Shown here: positions 42,133 through 52,855 of the stretch, one piece after another
Layout of the letters: the number at the start of each line of letters is the position of its first letter
Numbering within the stretch: position 1 is the first letter of the stretch
DNA from: Synechococcus sp. PROS-U-1
GTDB taxonomy: Bacteria; Cyanobacteriota; Cyanobacteriia; PCC-6307; Cyanobiaceae
DNA: 64,000 nucleotides
Direction: 5' to 3'
NCBI RefSeq assembly: GCF_014279755.1
Contig: NZ_CP047951.1
Span: forward strand, 1,488,001-1,552,000
Program-made: the position numbers and the translations under genes
The notes under the pieces: model-generated
What the model was told of the DNA's origin: nothing
What the model saw: the letters and a program-made list of their open reading frames with translations, nothing else
The model's database searches: none

Positions 42133-43017
42133 ATGAAGCCTCCAATCAGCGTGATCCGTGAGGTTGTCTTTGATCAGAGCCAAGCGCCAGCGGCCCGTGC
42201 AGTGCTGCGCAAGCGGCTGATCAGTGGCTTGGGTGTCGGCGGTTTTGGCCTGCTGGTGGTGAGTTTGGGGGGATGGTGGTTTACCGCTGCGCTGGGGGGG
42301 ATGGTGCACCTCGGCCTCCTGGAGTTCTTCCGGATGGCCCAGTTCAAGGGGATCCGCCCCGCCACCAAAACAACCTTGGTGGCCTGTCAACTGCTGCTGT
42401 TCACCACCCAATGGACGATGCAGGGGGGGCTACCAGAAGCCGTAGCCTCCGCCGTTCTGCCTTTGTCAGGAGCAGCCATCTGCGGCTGGCTACTGCTGCA
42501 ACCGGTCACGGGCTCCATCGCTGACATCGCAGCATCAATTTTCGGTTTGTTTTACCTGGGGTTTCTGCCCAGTCACTGGTTGAGTCTGCGTGGTCTTGAG
42601 GACGGTCTGGCCATCACCCTGTCGGCCTGCCTGATGATCGTGGCCACCGACATCGGCTCCTGGGCCGTCGGACGGCGTTACGGCCAGCGGCCACTTTCTC
42701 CAATCTCCCCCAGGAAAACCATCGAAGGCGCCATTGGCGGCTTCCTCTCAGCGATGTTGGTGGGCCTGATCTGCGGCCAACTGATGGGCTGGCCCTTGCA
42801 TGGCCTGCCGGGCCTGCTGCTGGGCGCATTGATCGCACTGTTCGCGTTGGTGGGAGACCTGACGGAATCAATGATGAAACGCGATGCTGGCGTGAAGGAT
42901 TCCGGTGACGTTCTGCCCGGCCATGGCGGGATCCTGGACCGCATCGACAGCTATCTGTTCACCCCCGCGGTGGTTTATTACGCCATCGCCCTCTGCCAGC
43001 CTCTACTGGCGCAATAG
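42133..43017 (+). CDS. cdsA: Phosphatidate cytidylyltransferase
   Basis: 294 residues from the ATG at 42133, with seven or eight membrane helices. The CDP-diglyceride synthase signature SMMKRDAGVKDSGDVLPGHG, followed by GILDRIDSY, is near the C-terminus, with the acidic residues that bind the metal ions. DIGSWAVGRRYG is the other conserved loop. It makes CDP-diacylglycerol from phosphatidate and CTP for phosphatidylglycerol synthesis. Convergent with the DUF2993 gene, 25 bases apart. Confidence 0.95.
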   Translation: MKPPISVIREVVFDQSQAPAARAVLRKRLISGLGVGGFGLLVVSLGGWWFTAALGGMVHLGLLEFFRMAQFKGIRPATKTTLVACQLLLFTTQWTMQGGLPEAVASAVLPLSGAAICGWLLLQPVTGSIADIAASIFGLFYLGFLPSHWLSLRGLEDGLAITLSACLMIVATDIGSWAVGRRYGQRPLSPISPRKTIEGAIGGFLSAMLVGLICGQLMGWPLHGLPGLLLGALIALFALVGDLTESMMKRDAGVKDSGDVLPGHGGILDRIDSYLFTPAVVYYAIALCQPLLAQ

Positions 43018-43042
43018 CAAGGTCTCAACAACAGATCACCGC

Positions 43043-43663
43043 TTAGGGCGTGACGCTGGCATGCCCTTTGAGGGCCAGCTGGCCACCAGTGAGCTGGGCA
43101 TGCTCGATCCGAATAGCAGGGTCCATCGGCAGCAGGGTGCGGGGTTGATCTGCCGTCTCGGGCCTGAAACACAAGGTGCCCTGCTCGGCATTGAGGCGGA
43201 ACCGACGCCGGGCGGGATCTTGATGGGCAGCGACGGCCACCTGCAACTCGATCAGATCCGTGTCGATGCTCAGGGCCCCTAACGGGCTGAGACCCATCAA
43301 CTGCTCGGCCATCCAGTCACCGAGCCAACGCCAGGGCTCGGCAAGCAAAGCCTTATTCAGCTGACGGCCGTTGAAGCTGACCTCTCCCTCCACCTGAAAG
43401 GGCTGCTGCAACGCCAACATCTGGCCCGGACTCAGCAGCTTCATGTCCACCGCAATCGGACCGCTACACAAGTAAACGCTCTGCAGAGGCAGCCCCTGAA
43501 AACAAACGTCCCGGGCATTCAGGGACACGCCGTCCAGACGTCCCCGCAATAGGGACCAGCTGGATCCGATCAGCTTGAGTTCGAGACTGCCGAGGCTGTC
43601 GCAGCGGCTGCGAATCCAGAGCCGAAGAGCCCCGGCCAAGACATTGAGAAGAGGGTCAGCCAC
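43043..43663 (-). CDS. DUF2993 family protein
   Basis: 206 residues from a GTG at 43663 that overlaps the end of the alpha/beta hydrolase gene by 8 bases. Typical DUF2993 (LmeA-like) content: repeated beta segments with SLELKLIGSSWSLLRGRLDG, VCFQGLPLQSV, GEVSFNGRQLNKALL and LQVAVAAHQDP. These proteins are often periplasmic or membrane-associated lipid-binding folds. No signal peptide is seen here. Function unknown. Confidence 0.75.
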   Translation of the reverse strand: MADPLLNVLAGALRLWIRSRCDSLGSLELKLIGSSWSLLRGRLDGVSLNARDVCFQGLPLQSVYLCSGPIAVDMKLLSPGQMLALQQPFQVEGEVSFNGRQLNKALLAEPWRWLGDWMAEQLMGLSPLGALSIDTDLIELQVAVAAHQDPARRRFRLNAEQGTLCFRPETADQPRTLLPMDPAIRIEHAQLTGGQLALKGHASVTP

Positions 43664-44522
43664 AGGCCAAAAGCGAATGACAGCGCTCAGCCACCACGTG
43701 GGGCTGATCGATGTGGGGGAGGTGACCGCAGGCGGGGAAGGTTTCCACCGGCTGATCCAGCAGCGCCTGCAGCGCCTGTTTCTGCGGAGTGCGCAAAATA
43801 CGGTCGTTCGCTCCCCAGATCACATGCAGTGACTGGGTTGGCAGGGGGTCTCCACATCCGGCGAAACCACCGCTACGGGCAAAGGCCGCCAACGCTTCAG
43901 ACCAGCCCGGGCATTGCAGATGCAACGAAGCGATCTGCTCTTCTGGCGCTCCCACATCGGCATCGGGATCCGCGAAGGCCTGGCGACACAAACCCCGTCG
44001 CACCCCAGGACGAGCCAGGAACCAGGCACCGAAACGATCCAAAAGGGGAGGCACAGGCATCGGACGCCCCGTCAGGCCCGCTGGTGCCAGCAGCACAAGA
44101 GAACCCACCCGCTGAGGGTGGCGCCGGGCGAGTTCCACCGCGACGGAGCCGCCCATCGATGCACCAATCAACCCCAGCGGAGCCTCAGACGGGAGCCTCT
44201 CCAGCACTGCATCGAGATGACGTAGGACCGGTTCCGGTCCGTACTCCATCCCCAAGGGACGCGGGGAGAATCCGAATCCGAACAGGTCGGGGATGAACAG
44301 TTGAAAACGATCCGCCAGAAGCGGAGCCAAGCGTCGGTATTCAAGAAAACTGCTGTCGAAACCATGCAGCAGCAGCAACGGGGTTCCCTGACCAAGTACC
44401 GCCACTGGGAACGGATCATCAAGGCCCAGGCTGGGCAAATCCCACCATTGGACTTGGGCGGCCAGAGATTGGGCCTGCGGGTCAAGCAGAGCCGGGCGCA
44501 GTTGATCCAGGAGCGTCTTCAA
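43656..44522 (-). CDS. Alpha/beta hydrolase
   Basis: 288 residues. The oxyanion hole motif LLLHGFDSSF, the nucleophile elbow GASMGGSVA (Ser of GxSxG), the late acid in VIWGANDRIL and the catalytic His in GHLPHIDQP are all visible. The cap region PVPPLLDRFGAWFL fits the epoxide-hydrolase/haloperoxidase branch. Overlapping starts and stops with both neighbours point to an operon with the GldA-like dehydrogenase. The substrate is unknown. Confidence 0.88.
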   Translation of the reverse strand: MKTLLDQLRPALLDPQAQSLAAQVQWWDLPSLGLDDPFPVAVLGQGTPLLLLHGFDSSFLEYRRLAPLLADRFQLFIPDLFGFGFSPRPLGMEYGPEPVLRHLDAVLERLPSEAPLGLIGASMGGSVAVELARRHPQRVGSLVLLAPAGLTGRPMPVPPLLDRFGAWFLARPGVRRGLCRQAFADPDADVGAPEEQIASLHLQCPGWSEALAAFARSGGFAGCGDPLPTQSLHVIWGANDRILRTPQKQALQALLDQPVETFPACGHLPHIDQPHVVAERCHSLLACG

Positions 44523-45619
44523 AGGCTGATGGGGCTGAGCTCAGCTGCACCGACAAGGGCTTCCAGCAAAGCACCAGGCGTGACAGAGAAGGGCAGGTGA
44601 TGCAAATCAGAGCCTTCGCGGCAGGCAAAGCGACACACCTCCTGCAACTGACTGAGGCTGGCTTCCGCCAGGCCCAAATCATCTAGACACACCGGCAGGC
44701 GAAGCTGTTGAAGCAGCGGCAAAAGCTGACGGTGCGCCTGTGCTGCAAGGCGATTTCCACCAAGGCGTTCTTCCAAGCGAAGCTGCACCAGGATGCCAAA
44801 GCCCACTTTCTCCCCATGGAGAATTGGGTGGCATGCCTCCAATTGGGTGAGTCCGTTGTGGACGGCATGGGCTGCGACGGTGCGGCAACGGGCACCCCCA
44901 AGCCCGCCCATCACCCCGGCGGTGAGAGCACAGGCTTCTGCGGTGCGCACCCAGGCGGCACTCCCTGCATCCTCCAGCGCCTTGGGGCTGTCGATCAACA
45001 GCTGATCCCGAAGCACCCGGGCCATCTGCACGGCCTGCTGCACCAGTCCATCGGTGCTGTCGCCGCTGCTCACAGAAGCTTCGTACCACTTGGCCAAGGC
45101 ATCAGCAACACCGCTGGCGAGGGTGCGAGGAGGGGCCTGGCGCACTAAGCCGTGATCAAAGACAAGAAGGTCAGGGCATCGACCCAGGGCCACATCCCTC
45201 TCGAATGCACCCTTCGATGAGTAAACGTTGGCCAGAGCTGTCCATCCAGCACAGGTGGAGGCACTCAGGGGAACGGTGATGCATGGCAGCTCAAGACGAT
45301 GGGCGAGGAGCTTGCCGGCATCGAGAACCTTGCCACCTCCAGCCGCCAGGACGGCATCACAGCCTCCTAATCCCGACGCCAGACGTTGGAGATCCTGCTC
45401 ACAGCAATCGAAATGAAGCTGATCCTGCAGGGGACTGAGCCCGTGGGATTTCAGATCAGTGACAAGACGCTGACGGTGGGCCTCAGTGGAAACACTGCGG
45501 CCGAGCACCAGGGGACGGGTACAGAGGGATGCGATCTGAGGCAAGGCCTCATCCCAAGCTCCATCCCCCCGCAACACGTTGGCGGGGGCGATGGCGTGGG
45601 ACGAGATGGATCGAACCAT
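44519..45619 (-). CDS. Iron-type alcohol dehydrogenase/glycerol dehydrogenase family protein
   Basis: 366 residues. The GldA-like N-terminal Rossmann part has the AAGGGKVLDAGKLLA segment (GGGKxxD) and the PLSASTCAGWTALANVY loop. The C-terminal helical domain has a metal-binding pattern with Asp in ASGVADALAKWYEA and His residues in AHAVHNGLTQLE and HPILHGEKVGFG. It could oxidise glycerol or reduce a keto compound with NAD(P). It is coupled by overlaps to clpC upstream and to the hydrolase downstream. Confidence 0.85.
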   Translation of the reverse strand: MVRSISSHAIAPANVLRGDGAWDEALPQIASLCTRPLVLGRSVSTEAHRQRLVTDLKSHGLSPLQDQLHFDCCEQDLQRLASGLGGCDAVLAAGGGKVLDAGKLLAHRLELPCITVPLSASTCAGWTALANVYSSKGAFERDVALGRCPDLLVFDHGLVRQAPPRTLASGVADALAKWYEASVSSGDSTDGLVQQAVQMARVLRDQLLIDSPKALEDAGSAAWVRTAEACALTAGVMGGLGGARCRTVAAHAVHNGLTQLEACHPILHGEKVGFGILVQLRLEERLGGNRLAAQAHRQLLPLLQQLRLPVCLDDLGLAEASLSQLQEVCRFACREGSDLHHLPFSVTPGALLEALVGAAELSPISL

Positions 45620-48159
45620 CAGAGGCTTGCACCTGCCAGTTGCGGTTCCGCATTCACCTGACCTTTGTGGCGAACCACAACCTTCTTGTTCTCGTCGACA
45701 TCAACCTCGGCATGATCGCCGTCCTTGATCCGTCCCGACAGCACCTCTTCAGCGAGGGAATCTTCGAGAAGACGCATGACGGCACGACGCAGAGGACGTG
45801 CGCCATAGGCGGGGTTGTATCCCTCCTCCACAAGGCGTTCCTTGAAGGCATCGGACACGGTGAGGGTGATGCCCTTTTCGCCCATGCGACCAAAGACTTC
45901 TTTGAGCATGATCTCGGCGATTTCCTTGACCTCCTCGCGGTTGAGCTGACGGAAGACAATGATCTCGTCGAGACGGTTAAGGAATTCAGGACGGAAGTAC
46001 TGCTTGAGCTCCTCGTTCACCAAGGAACGAATCCGGGTGTACTGAGATTCTTCAGCGCTTTCCCCGGAGAACTCAAAGCCGAGGCCACCGCCTCCCTTCT
46101 CGATCACCTTCGAACCAATGTTCGACGTCATGATGATCAGGGTGTTCTTGAAGTCGACCGTGCGGCCCTTGGAATCGGTCAGGCGACCATCTTCCAGGAG
46201 TTGCAGCAGGAGGTTGAACACATCAGGGTGCGCTTTTTCGATTTCATCGAAGAGCACAACGGTGTAGGGGCGACGACGCACGGCCTCGGTGAGCTGCCCG
46301 CCTTCGTTGAAGCCCACGTAACCCGGAGGCGAGCCAATCAGCTTGCTGACCGTGTGGCGCTCCATGAACTCCGACATGTCGAGGCGGATCATGGCCTCTT
46401 CACTGCCGAAGAAATAGGTAGCCAGAGCTTTGGTGAGCTCGGTTTTACCGACACCGGTGGGTCCGGAGAAAATGAAGCTGGCGATCGGCCGGTTGGGGTT
46501 CTTCAACCCAACACGGGCCCGGCGGATGGCCTTGGACACGGCCTTCACCGCCTCGTCCTGACCAATCAGACGCTGATGGAGGGTCTCCTCCATGTTGAGC
46601 AGCTTGACCGACTCGCTTTCGGTGAGCTTCTGAACCGGAACACCAGTCCATGAGGCAACGATCTGGGCGATGTCCTCCTCATTCACCATCGGAGAGCTGT
46701 CTGAGGCAACGGCTTCAGACGCAACGGCTTCACCGGATTCAGGGGTGGCATTGGGCTTGACCTCGTCTTTATTGGCCTGGAGCAGGGAACGGATCTGCTC
46801 GCGCAGCTCCACTTCCTTCTCACGCAGCTCACCAGCCTTGGTGAAATCCTGATCGCGAACGGCGTCCTCCTTTTCTTTCTGAACAGAACGGAGCTCCTTG
46901 TCGACCTCTTTCGCGGCGGGAGGCAACTTCGAATTCAGCAGGCGCACCCGGGAACCTGCTTCATCGATCAAGTCGATGGCCTTATCAGGCAGGAAGCGAT
47001 CCGAGATGTAGCGATCACCAAGGGTTGCCGCCGCCACAAGTGCTTCGTCTGTGATCTTGAGGCGGTGATGCTGCTCGTAACGCTCGCGAAGACCGCGCAG
47101 GATCTCGATGGTGTCGTCGATGGACGGCTCACCGACATTGACGGGCTGGAAACGCCGTTCCAGCGCAGCATCCCGTTCGATGTGCTTGCGGTACTCATCA
47201 AGGGTGGTGGCGCCGATGCATTGGAGCTCACCCCGGGCTAGGGCCGGCTTGAGAATGTTCGCTGCATCAATGGCACCCTCGGCGGCACCTGCACCGATCA
47301 GGGTGTGAACCTCGTCGATCACCAGGATCACGTTCCCGGCCGACTTGATCTCCTCCATGATTTTCTTGAGGCGTTCCTCGAACTCACCCCGGTATTTGGT
47401 GCCTGCAACAAGCAGACCAATGTCGAGGGTCAGAACGCGCTTGTCTTCAAGAATGTCGGGGATGTCGCCCTGCTGGATGCGCTGGGCAAGGCCCTCAGCG
47501 ATAGCGGTCTTTCCAACGCCGGGCTCACCGATCAGAACAGGATTGTTCTTGGTTCGGCGACCGAGAATTTGGATGACGCGATCGATTTCGTTGTGACGAC
47601 CCACAACGGGGTCGAGTTTCGCTTCCGTGGCGAGCTGGGTGAGGTTGTTGCCGAACTCATCCAGGGTGGGAGTTTTGGTGGATCCCTTTCCGCCGCCGCC
47701 ACCGCCACCGGCGGACACTTCGGCGGTTTCACCCAACATGCGGATGACCTGGGTGCGCACCTTGGCCAGGTCAACACCAAGGTTCTCAAGCACTCGAGCA
47801 GCTACACCTTCGCCTTCCCGAATCAGGCCGAGCAGCAGATGCTCTGTTCCGATGTAGTTGTGACCGAGTTGGCGGGCCTCCTCCAGGGAAAGCTCAAGAA
47901 CACGCTTGGCACGTGGTGTGAAAGGAATTTCAACGGCAACAAAGCCCGACCCACGCCCGATGATCTTTTCAACCTCCACTCGGGCATCCTTGAGGTTGAC
48001 CCCCATGGACTTAAGGACTTTGGCGGCAACACCTGTACCTTCGCCAATTAGGCCGAGGAGAATCTGTTCGGTTCCAACAAAGTTGTGGCCAAGCCTGCGA
48101 GCCTCTTCCTGGGCCAGCATGATCACTTTGATGGCCTTCTCGGTGAAACGTTCGAACAT
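45619..48159 (-). CDS. clpC: ATP-dependent Clp protease ATP-binding subunit ClpC
   Basis: 846 residues. Two Clp_N repeats occur at the start ([20 protein letters not shown] region and its repeat). D1 AAA+ has Walker [14 protein letters not shown] and Walker [14 protein letters not shown]-type linker near [18 protein letters not shown] follows, and D2 has [14 protein letters not shown] and [11 protein letters not shown]. The tripeptide loop [11 protein letters not shown] is the ClpP-docking type. ClpC unfolds proteins for ClpP in the stroma-like cytoplasm and is essential in cyanobacteria. Its stop shares a base with the dehydrogenase start region, an unusually tight join. Confidence 0.98.
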   Translation of the reverse strand: MFERFTEKAIKVIMLAQEEARRLGHNFVGTEQILLGLIGEGTGVAAKVLKSMGVNLKDARVEVEKIIGRGSGFVAVEIPFTPRAKRVLELSLEEARQLGHNYIGTEHLLLGLIREGEGVAARVLENLGVDLAKVRTQVIRMLGETAEVSAGGGGGGGKGSTKTPTLDEFGNNLTQLATEAKLDPVVGRHNEIDRVIQILGRRTKNNPVLIGEPGVGKTAIAEGLAQRIQQGDIPDILEDKRVLTLDIGLLVAGTKYRGEFEERLKKIMEEIKSAGNVILVIDEVHTLIGAGAAEGAIDAANILKPALARGELQCIGATTLDEYRKHIERDAALERRFQPVNVGEPSIDDTIEILRGLRERYEQHHRLKITDEALVAAATLGDRYISDRFLPDKAIDLIDEAGSRVRLLNSKLPPAAKEVDKELRSVQKEKEDAVRDQDFTKAGELREKEVELREQIRSLLQANKDEVKPNATPESGEAVASEAVASDSSPMVNEEDIAQIVASWTGVPVQKLTESESVKLLNMEETLHQRLIGQDEAVKAVSKAIRRARVGLKNPNRPIASFIFSGPTGVGKTELTKALATYFFGSEEAMIRLDMSEFMERHTVSKLIGSPPGYVGFNEGGQLTEAVRRRPYTVVLFDEIEKAHPDVFNLLLQLLEDGRLTDSKGRTVDFKNTLIIMTSNIGSKVIEKGGGGLGFEFSGESAEESQYTRIRSLVNEELKQYFRPEFLNRLDEIIVFRQLNREEVKEIAEIMLKEVFGRMGEKGITLTVSDAFKERLVEEGYNPAYGARPLRRAVMRLLEDSLAEEVLSGRIKDGDHAEVDVDENKKVVVRHKGQVNAEPQLAGASL

Positions 48160-48332
48160 CGCTGGGCCAATGCAGTGATGTCACTAAGCTATCAGGGTTG
48201 TGGGATCGCCGCGAGTGTTCGGTTTGTACGGTCACTTTCCAGTCTGAGACTGGCCTGAAGCGCACTAAAAATAACAATGAATCCCACAAGATTCACAGCA
48301 TTTTTTGTCTCCCAGGGACGGGAAACCGAACA

Positions 48333-48878
48333 TCAACGATCCACCGACGTTGGCGGCGGCGGTAACTGGATGCGACACCACTGAATGAGGGCATCACGAC
48401 CATCGGAGTAGTACCCGAAACGGGTGCCTGCGGTACGGAAACCGTTTCTGGCGTAGAGCGCCAGAGCGGCGACATTGTCGCTGGCAACTTCGAGGGTTGC
48501 GTGCTCGGCACCGGCCTGTCGTGCCCGTTGCAACAGTGCTCGCAAAAGCGAACCTCCATGGCCGTGGCGGCGCCCTGCCGGATCCACAGCCACTGCTGTG
48601 ATGTGGAGTTCATCAGCCACCAGCCAGCCACAGGCCAGCCCCAGCAGTGCTTCGGACACAACAAGACCGATGCAAAGGCGCCTGGGGTCGTCCAGCTCTC
48701 GCCGCCATTGCTCAGCAGTCCACAACCCATTGAGAGCGCGCTGATCCAGAGCAAGACAGGCTTGCTGCCATGAGGGGTCAAGACGCAGGATCTGCGGGGT
48801 TGATCCACCCAGCGCAGGGTCGATTCCTAGATTGCCCTTCGACGCCGCCACTCCGTGACCCAAACCATCACCAGTCAA
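48333..48878 (-). CDS. rimI: GNAT-family acetyltransferase, RimI-like
   Basis: Up to 181 residues; the true start may be some codons inside, because the first part overlaps the divergent lysA start and is not conserved. The GNAT core is clear: LHITAVAVDPAGRRHGHGGSL holds motif A (RxxGxG/A type), followed by the LEVASDNVAALALYARNGF segment of motif B. It fits RimI, which acetylates the N-terminus of ribosomal protein S18 or other alpha-amino groups. Spacing to clpC is about 170 bases. Confidence 0.85.
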   Translation of the reverse strand: MTGDGLGHGVAASKGNLGIDPALGGSTPQILRLDPSWQQACLALDQRALNGLWTAEQWRRELDDPRRLCIGLVVSEALLGLACGWLVADELHITAVAVDPAGRRHGHGGSLLRALLQRARQAGAEHATLEVASDNVAALALYARNGFRTAGTRFGYYSDGRDALIQWCRIQLPPPPTSVDR

Positions 48879-50234
48879 CGGCCCTTCGAGGCGAACCGGG
48901 ATGCGGAGAGCCCCAATCGCAATCTGACCCCGATCACCACCGAACTCGATTCCACGGATCGCCTGGTGATTGGAGGCTGCCAGCTCAGCGACTTAGCTGA
49001 GCGCTACGGCACACCTTTGTATGTGTTGGATGAGGCGACCGTTCGCACCACCTGCCGGGCCTACCGCCAAGCCCTGGCCAAGCACTACGCAGGCCCAGCC
49101 CTTCCGATCTACGCCTCCAAAGCCAACAGCTCCCTGGTGATGAGCAACCTTGCGGCCTCCGAGGGCATGGGTCTGGATGCCGTTTCCGCCGGTGAACTGC
49201 TGACGGCGCTGCGCGGGGGGATGCCTGGAGAGCGGATGGTGCTGCACGGCAACAACAAAGCCGACGACGAGCTGCTGCTCGCCTACGCCAACAAGGTGAC
49301 GATCGTTGTGGACAACCAACACGATCTGGATCGCCTGGCCGAACTGGTGCCCGCCGGAGCCGAACCAGCTCGGCTGATGCTGCGCTTTACCCCAGGCATC
49401 GAGTGCCATACGCACGAATACATCCGCACGGGTCACCTGGACAGCAAGTTCGGCTTCGATCCCGACCAGGTGGAACCGGTGCTGCACAGCCTTGTGGGAC
49501 AACCCTGGGCGCAACTCACCGGCCTGCACGCCCACATCGGATCCCAGATTTTTGAACTCGAGCCCCACCGGGATCTGGCCGCGGTGATGGCTGACAAACT
49601 GAAGCTGGCCCGCGACCTGGGCCATCCCGTGGACGACCTCAACGTGGGGGGCGGACTGGGGATCCGCTATGTGGAATCTGATGACCCCCCGAGCATTGAG
49701 CAGTGGGTTCAGGTGGTAGCCGAAGCCGTCACAGCAGCATGCAAGGAGCGTGGGCTCGCGCTGCCGCGGTTGATGTGCGAACCGGGCCGTTCTCTAGTAG
49801 CGACAGCCGGTGTCACCCTTTACACGGTGGGGGCCCGCAAAACAATCCCCAACGTGCGGACCTACGTGGCCATCGACGGCGGAATGAGTGACAACCCCCG
49901 GCCGATCACCTACCAATCGCTTTACACCTGTTGCCTGGCCGACAGGCCCCTGGCCCAGGCCGACGAAAGCGTGAATCTGGTAGGCAAGCACTGCGAATCA
50001 GGCGATGTGCTGCTGAAGGACCTTCCCCTGCCCAGCACCAAGAGCGGCGACATCGTGGCTGTGTTTGCGACCGGTGCCTACAACGCCTCGATGAGTTCGA
50101 ACTACAACCGGATCCCGAGGCCCGCCGCCGTTCTGGTGCACGATGGCTCGGCGGAGCTGGTTCAGAAGCGGGAGCAGCCGGATGACCTGCTGCGCTACGA
50201 CGTTTTGCCAGAACGATTCAACGCGTTACGTTGA
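48855..50234 (+). CDS. lysA: Diaminopimelate decarboxylase
   Basis: 459 residues from a GTG at 48855. Fold type III PLP enzyme: PIYASKANSSLVM with the Schiff-base Lys, LHGNNKADDELLL, HAHIGSQIFEL, LNVGGGLGIRY with the PLP-phosphate glycines, CEPGRSLVA, and the late CESGDVL and TGAYNASMSSNYN with the catalytic Cys and Tyr. It forms lysine from meso-diaminopimelate. First gene of the tight rightward run lysA-cdaA-uppS-bioB. Confidence 0.96.
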   Translation: MTQTITSQRPFEANRDAESPNRNLTPITTELDSTDRLVIGGCQLSDLAERYGTPLYVLDEATVRTTCRAYRQALAKHYAGPALPIYASKANSSLVMSNLAASEGMGLDAVSAGELLTALRGGMPGERMVLHGNNKADDELLLAYANKVTIVVDNQHDLDRLAELVPAGAEPARLMLRFTPGIECHTHEYIRTGHLDSKFGFDPDQVEPVLHSLVGQPWAQLTGLHAHIGSQIFELEPHRDLAAVMADKLKLARDLGHPVDDLNVGGGLGIRYVESDDPPSIEQWVQVVAEAVTAACKERGLALPRLMCEPGRSLVATAGVTLYTVGARKTIPNVRTYVAIDGGMSDNPRPITYQSLYTCCLADRPLAQADESVNLVGKHCESGDVLLKDLPLPSTKSGDIVAVFATGAYNASMSSNYNRIPRPAAVLVHDGSAELVQKREQPDDLLRYDVLPERFNALR

Positions 50235-50256
50235 GGTCAGTGATGAGAAGGGCGGA

Positions 50257-51087
50257 GTGAACGTGTTGGCGGTGGTGGATCCGCGCCTGGTGCTCGACGT
50301 TCTTTTCGCCTCTTCCATCGGCTTTCTTCTGTTCTCCCGCGTCAACGAACAGCGCACCCTTTGGTTGCTCCGAGGTTGGCTGTTTCTCGTGGCCATGGCC
50401 TGGTTTGTCCAGCGCTTCGCCAACCTGCCCCTCACCACAAAACTGGTGGACGCGCTCGTGATGGCCTGTTCGCTGTCACTGGCGATTCTTTGGCAGGGGG
50501 AGCTGCGTCGCTTGATGGAGCTGCTGGGAACCGGACGTCTGGCCGTGTTGCTGGGAAATCCCCAAAAAGAGTTCCGCGCTTCAGCCGGCACCGTGAGCCA
50601 GATCACCGATGCCGCGGGTCGGCTGTCTCAGCTGCGACGGGGTGCCTTGATCGTTGTTGATCTGGGAAGCGACCTCAGGCCCGAAGATTTTCTCAATCCT
50701 GGCGTTGCCATCGGAGCCGTGCTGAGCCGCGAGCTGATGCTGAATCTGTTTGCCGCCGACACCCCGCTCCACGATGGTGCCGTGCTGGTGCGGGGCAATC
50801 GGATTGAATCGGCAGGCGTGATTCTTCCGCTGTCAAGGCACAGCGTGAGTCGTTTCGGCACACGCCATCTGGCGGCCCTTGGCATTACCGAACGCTTTGA
50901 TCGCTGCATCTGCATCGTGGTGTCCGAAGAGACAGGAACACTGTCTCTGGCCAACCAAGGCAAGCTGGAACGGCCGATCACCAGCTCTCGCCTCCAGGAA
51001 CTTCTGCAGGAGCTGTTCAGCAACGCCGAATCGATGCCTCCGGCACGACGTACGGTGGGAAGCTCTCCGTCCGAATCGCTGTCTTGA
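50257..51087 (+). CDS. cdaA: Diadenylate cyclase (c-di-AMP synthase)
   Basis: 276 residues from the GTG at 50257; a second GTG at 50263 is equally well placed behind the GGCGGAG sequence, and the frame back to 50143 lies in lysA. Three N-terminal membrane helices ([40 protein letters not shown]) and a DAC domain follow, with the DGA motif in [10 protein letters not shown] and the ATP-binding [14 protein letters not shown]. In most CdaA the latter reads RHR; here Leu follows RH. CdaA makes c-di-AMP, which controls potassium and osmotic balance. Confidence 0.94.
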   Translation: MNVLAVVDPRLVLDVLFASSIGFLLFSRVNEQRTLWLLRGWLFLVAMAWFVQRFANLPLTTKLVDALVMACSLSLAILWQGELRRLMELLGTGRLAVLLGNPQKEFRASAGTVSQITDAAGRLSQLRRGALIVVDLGSDLRPEDFLNPGVAIGAVLSRELMLNLFAADTPLHDGAVLVRGNRIESAGVILPLSRHSVSRFGTRHLAALGITERFDRCICIVVSEETGTLSLANQGKLERPITSSRLQELLQELFSNAESMPPARRTVGSSPSESLS

Positions 51088-51866
51088 GCCGCCCTCCGGC
51101 CACCAGCACTGACACGGCCGCTCGTTCGCTTCTCCCTGCGGACCTCGACCCAGGCCGGCTCCCGCAGCACGTGGCCTTGATCATGGATGGCAACGGTCGC
51201 TGGGCGAAATCGCGCGGGCTACCACGAATGATGGGGCACCGTGCCGGTGTCGAGGCGCTGAAATCCACCCTGCGGCACTGCAGTGACTGGGGCATCCAGG
51301 CCTTAACGGCCTATGCCTTCTCCACGGAGAACTGGTCACGCCCGGGGGAGGAGGTGAATTTCCTGATGACCCTGTTCGAACGGGTGTTGCAGGCTGAACT
51401 CAAGGCCCTGGAAGCCGAACAGGTGAGGATTCGCTTTCTCGGAGATCTCGAGGCCCTGCCTCAGAAACTGCAACAGCTGATCCATGACGCCACGGCGCGT
51501 ACAGCGGCCAACAAAGGCATTCATTTCAACGTTTGCACCAACTACGGAGGGCGCAGGGAACTGGTGCAGGCCGCTCAGCGCCTGGCCCGACGCGCTGCAA
51601 CCGGAGAGCTGGATGCCGACAGCATCGACGAGAACAGCATCGCCGCTGAATTGTTTACCGCGGGCGAGCAGGATCCCGATCTATTGATCCGCACCAGCGG
51701 TGAATACCGCATCAGCAATTTTCTGCTCTGGCAGCTGGCCTACGCCGAAATCCACGTCACCGATGTGCTCTGGCCCGACTTCGATGCCGCCGCCTTGAAA
51801 GAGGCCCTTCTTGATTTCCAACGCCGCAACCGCCGCTTCGGCGGCCTCGATCCAATCCGCCCATGA
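51084..51866 (+). CDS. uppS: Undecaprenyl diphosphate synthase
   Basis: 260 residues from a TTG at 51084 that overlaps the cdaA stop (TTGA). The cis-prenyltransferase landmarks are [20 protein letters not shown] with the catalytic Asp, [22 protein letters not shown] and the late [20 protein letters not shown] with the Arg/Ser residues for IPP. It makes the C55 carrier lipid for cell-wall and surface polysaccharides. Confidence 0.97.
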   Translation: MSRPPATSTDTAARSLLPADLDPGRLPQHVALIMDGNGRWAKSRGLPRMMGHRAGVEALKSTLRHCSDWGIQALTAYAFSTENWSRPGEEVNFLMTLFERVLQAELKALEAEQVRIRFLGDLEALPQKLQQLIHDATARTAANKGIHFNVCTNYGGRRELVQAAQRLARRAATGELDADSIDENSIAAELFTAGEQDPDLLIRTSGEYRISNFLLWQLAYAEIHVTDVLWPDFDAAALKEALLDFQRRNRRFGGLDPIRP

Positions 51867-52855
51867 CGCTCAGCATCCGCCACGACTGGACCACCGAGGA
51901 GATCCAGACCCTGCTGGAACTGCCCTTGATGGAGCTGCTTTGGCAGGCACAAACCGTTCATCGGGAAGCCAACCCTGGCTATCGGGTGCAGCTGGCCTCG
52001 CTGCTGAGTGTGAAAACAGGGGGTTGCGAGGAGGACTGTGCCTACTGCTCCCAGTCGATCCACAACAGCAGTGATGTGTCGGCCTTTGAGGCCCAGATGC
52101 AGGTGGAACCGGTGCTGCAGCGCGCTCGAGCCGCCAAGGAGGCCGGTGCCGATCGCTTCTGCATGGGCTGGGCCTGGCGCGAAATCCGCGACGGTGCACC
52201 CTTCGAAGCGATGCTTGAGATGGTGCGGGGAGTGCGCGGCATGGGCATGGAGGCCTGTGTGACCGCAGGGATGCTCACCGATCAACAGGCCGGACGGTTG
52301 GCCGAGGCCGGGCTCACGGCCTACAACCACAACCTCGACACCAGCCCCGAGCACTACGACCGGATCATCTCCACACGCACATATCAGGAACGGCTTGAAA
52401 CGCTGGAGCGTGTGCGCAATGCGGGTGTCACCCTTTGCTGCGGCGGCATCATCGGCATGGGTGAAACCCTGCGGGACCGAGCCTCGATGCTGCAGGTGCT
52501 GGCCAGCATGAACCCCCATCCTGAAAGCGTGCCGGTGAATGGGCTGGTGGCTGTCGAGGGCACGCCTCTGGAGGAGCAAGCCCCCTTTGAACCCTTGGAG
52601 CTGGTGCGGATGGTGGCGACCGCGAGAATCCTGATGCCCCACGCCCGGGTGCGGTTGAGCGCCGGGCGTGAATCGATGAGCCGCGAGGCCCAGATTCTTT
52701 GCCTTCAAGCGGGAGCCGATTCCATTTTCTACGGCGATGTGTTGCTCACCACCGGCAACCCGGATGTGGAAGCCGACCGCCAGCTGCTCGTCGATGCGGG
52801 GGTCACCGCCAACTGGCAGGAGGAAGCAGCTGCTCCCGCAAGTTGTTCTCCCTGA
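51863..52855 (+). CDS. bioB: Biotin synthase
   Basis: 330 residues; its ATG overlaps the uppS stop. The radical-SAM cluster [11 protein letters not shown] (CxxxCxxC), the SAM contact [12 protein letters not shown], the [12 protein letters not shown] segment and the [15 protein letters not shown] region that supports the auxiliary [2Fe-2S] site are present. It inserts sulfur into dethiobiotin. The short C-terminus ([11 protein letters not shown]) is unusual but common in the genus as far as I recall. Confidence 0.96.
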   Translation: MTLSIRHDWTTEEIQTLLELPLMELLWQAQTVHREANPGYRVQLASLLSVKTGGCEEDCAYCSQSIHNSSDVSAFEAQMQVEPVLQRARAAKEAGADRFCMGWAWREIRDGAPFEAMLEMVRGVRGMGMEACVTAGMLTDQQAGRLAEAGLTAYNHNLDTSPEHYDRIISTRTYQERLETLERVRNAGVTLCCGGIIGMGETLRDRASMLQVLASMNPHPESVPVNGLVAVEGTPLEEQAPFEPLELVRMVATARILMPHARVRLSAGRESMSREAQILCLQAGADSIFYGDVLLTTGNPDVEADRQLLVDAGVTANWQEEAAAPASCSP

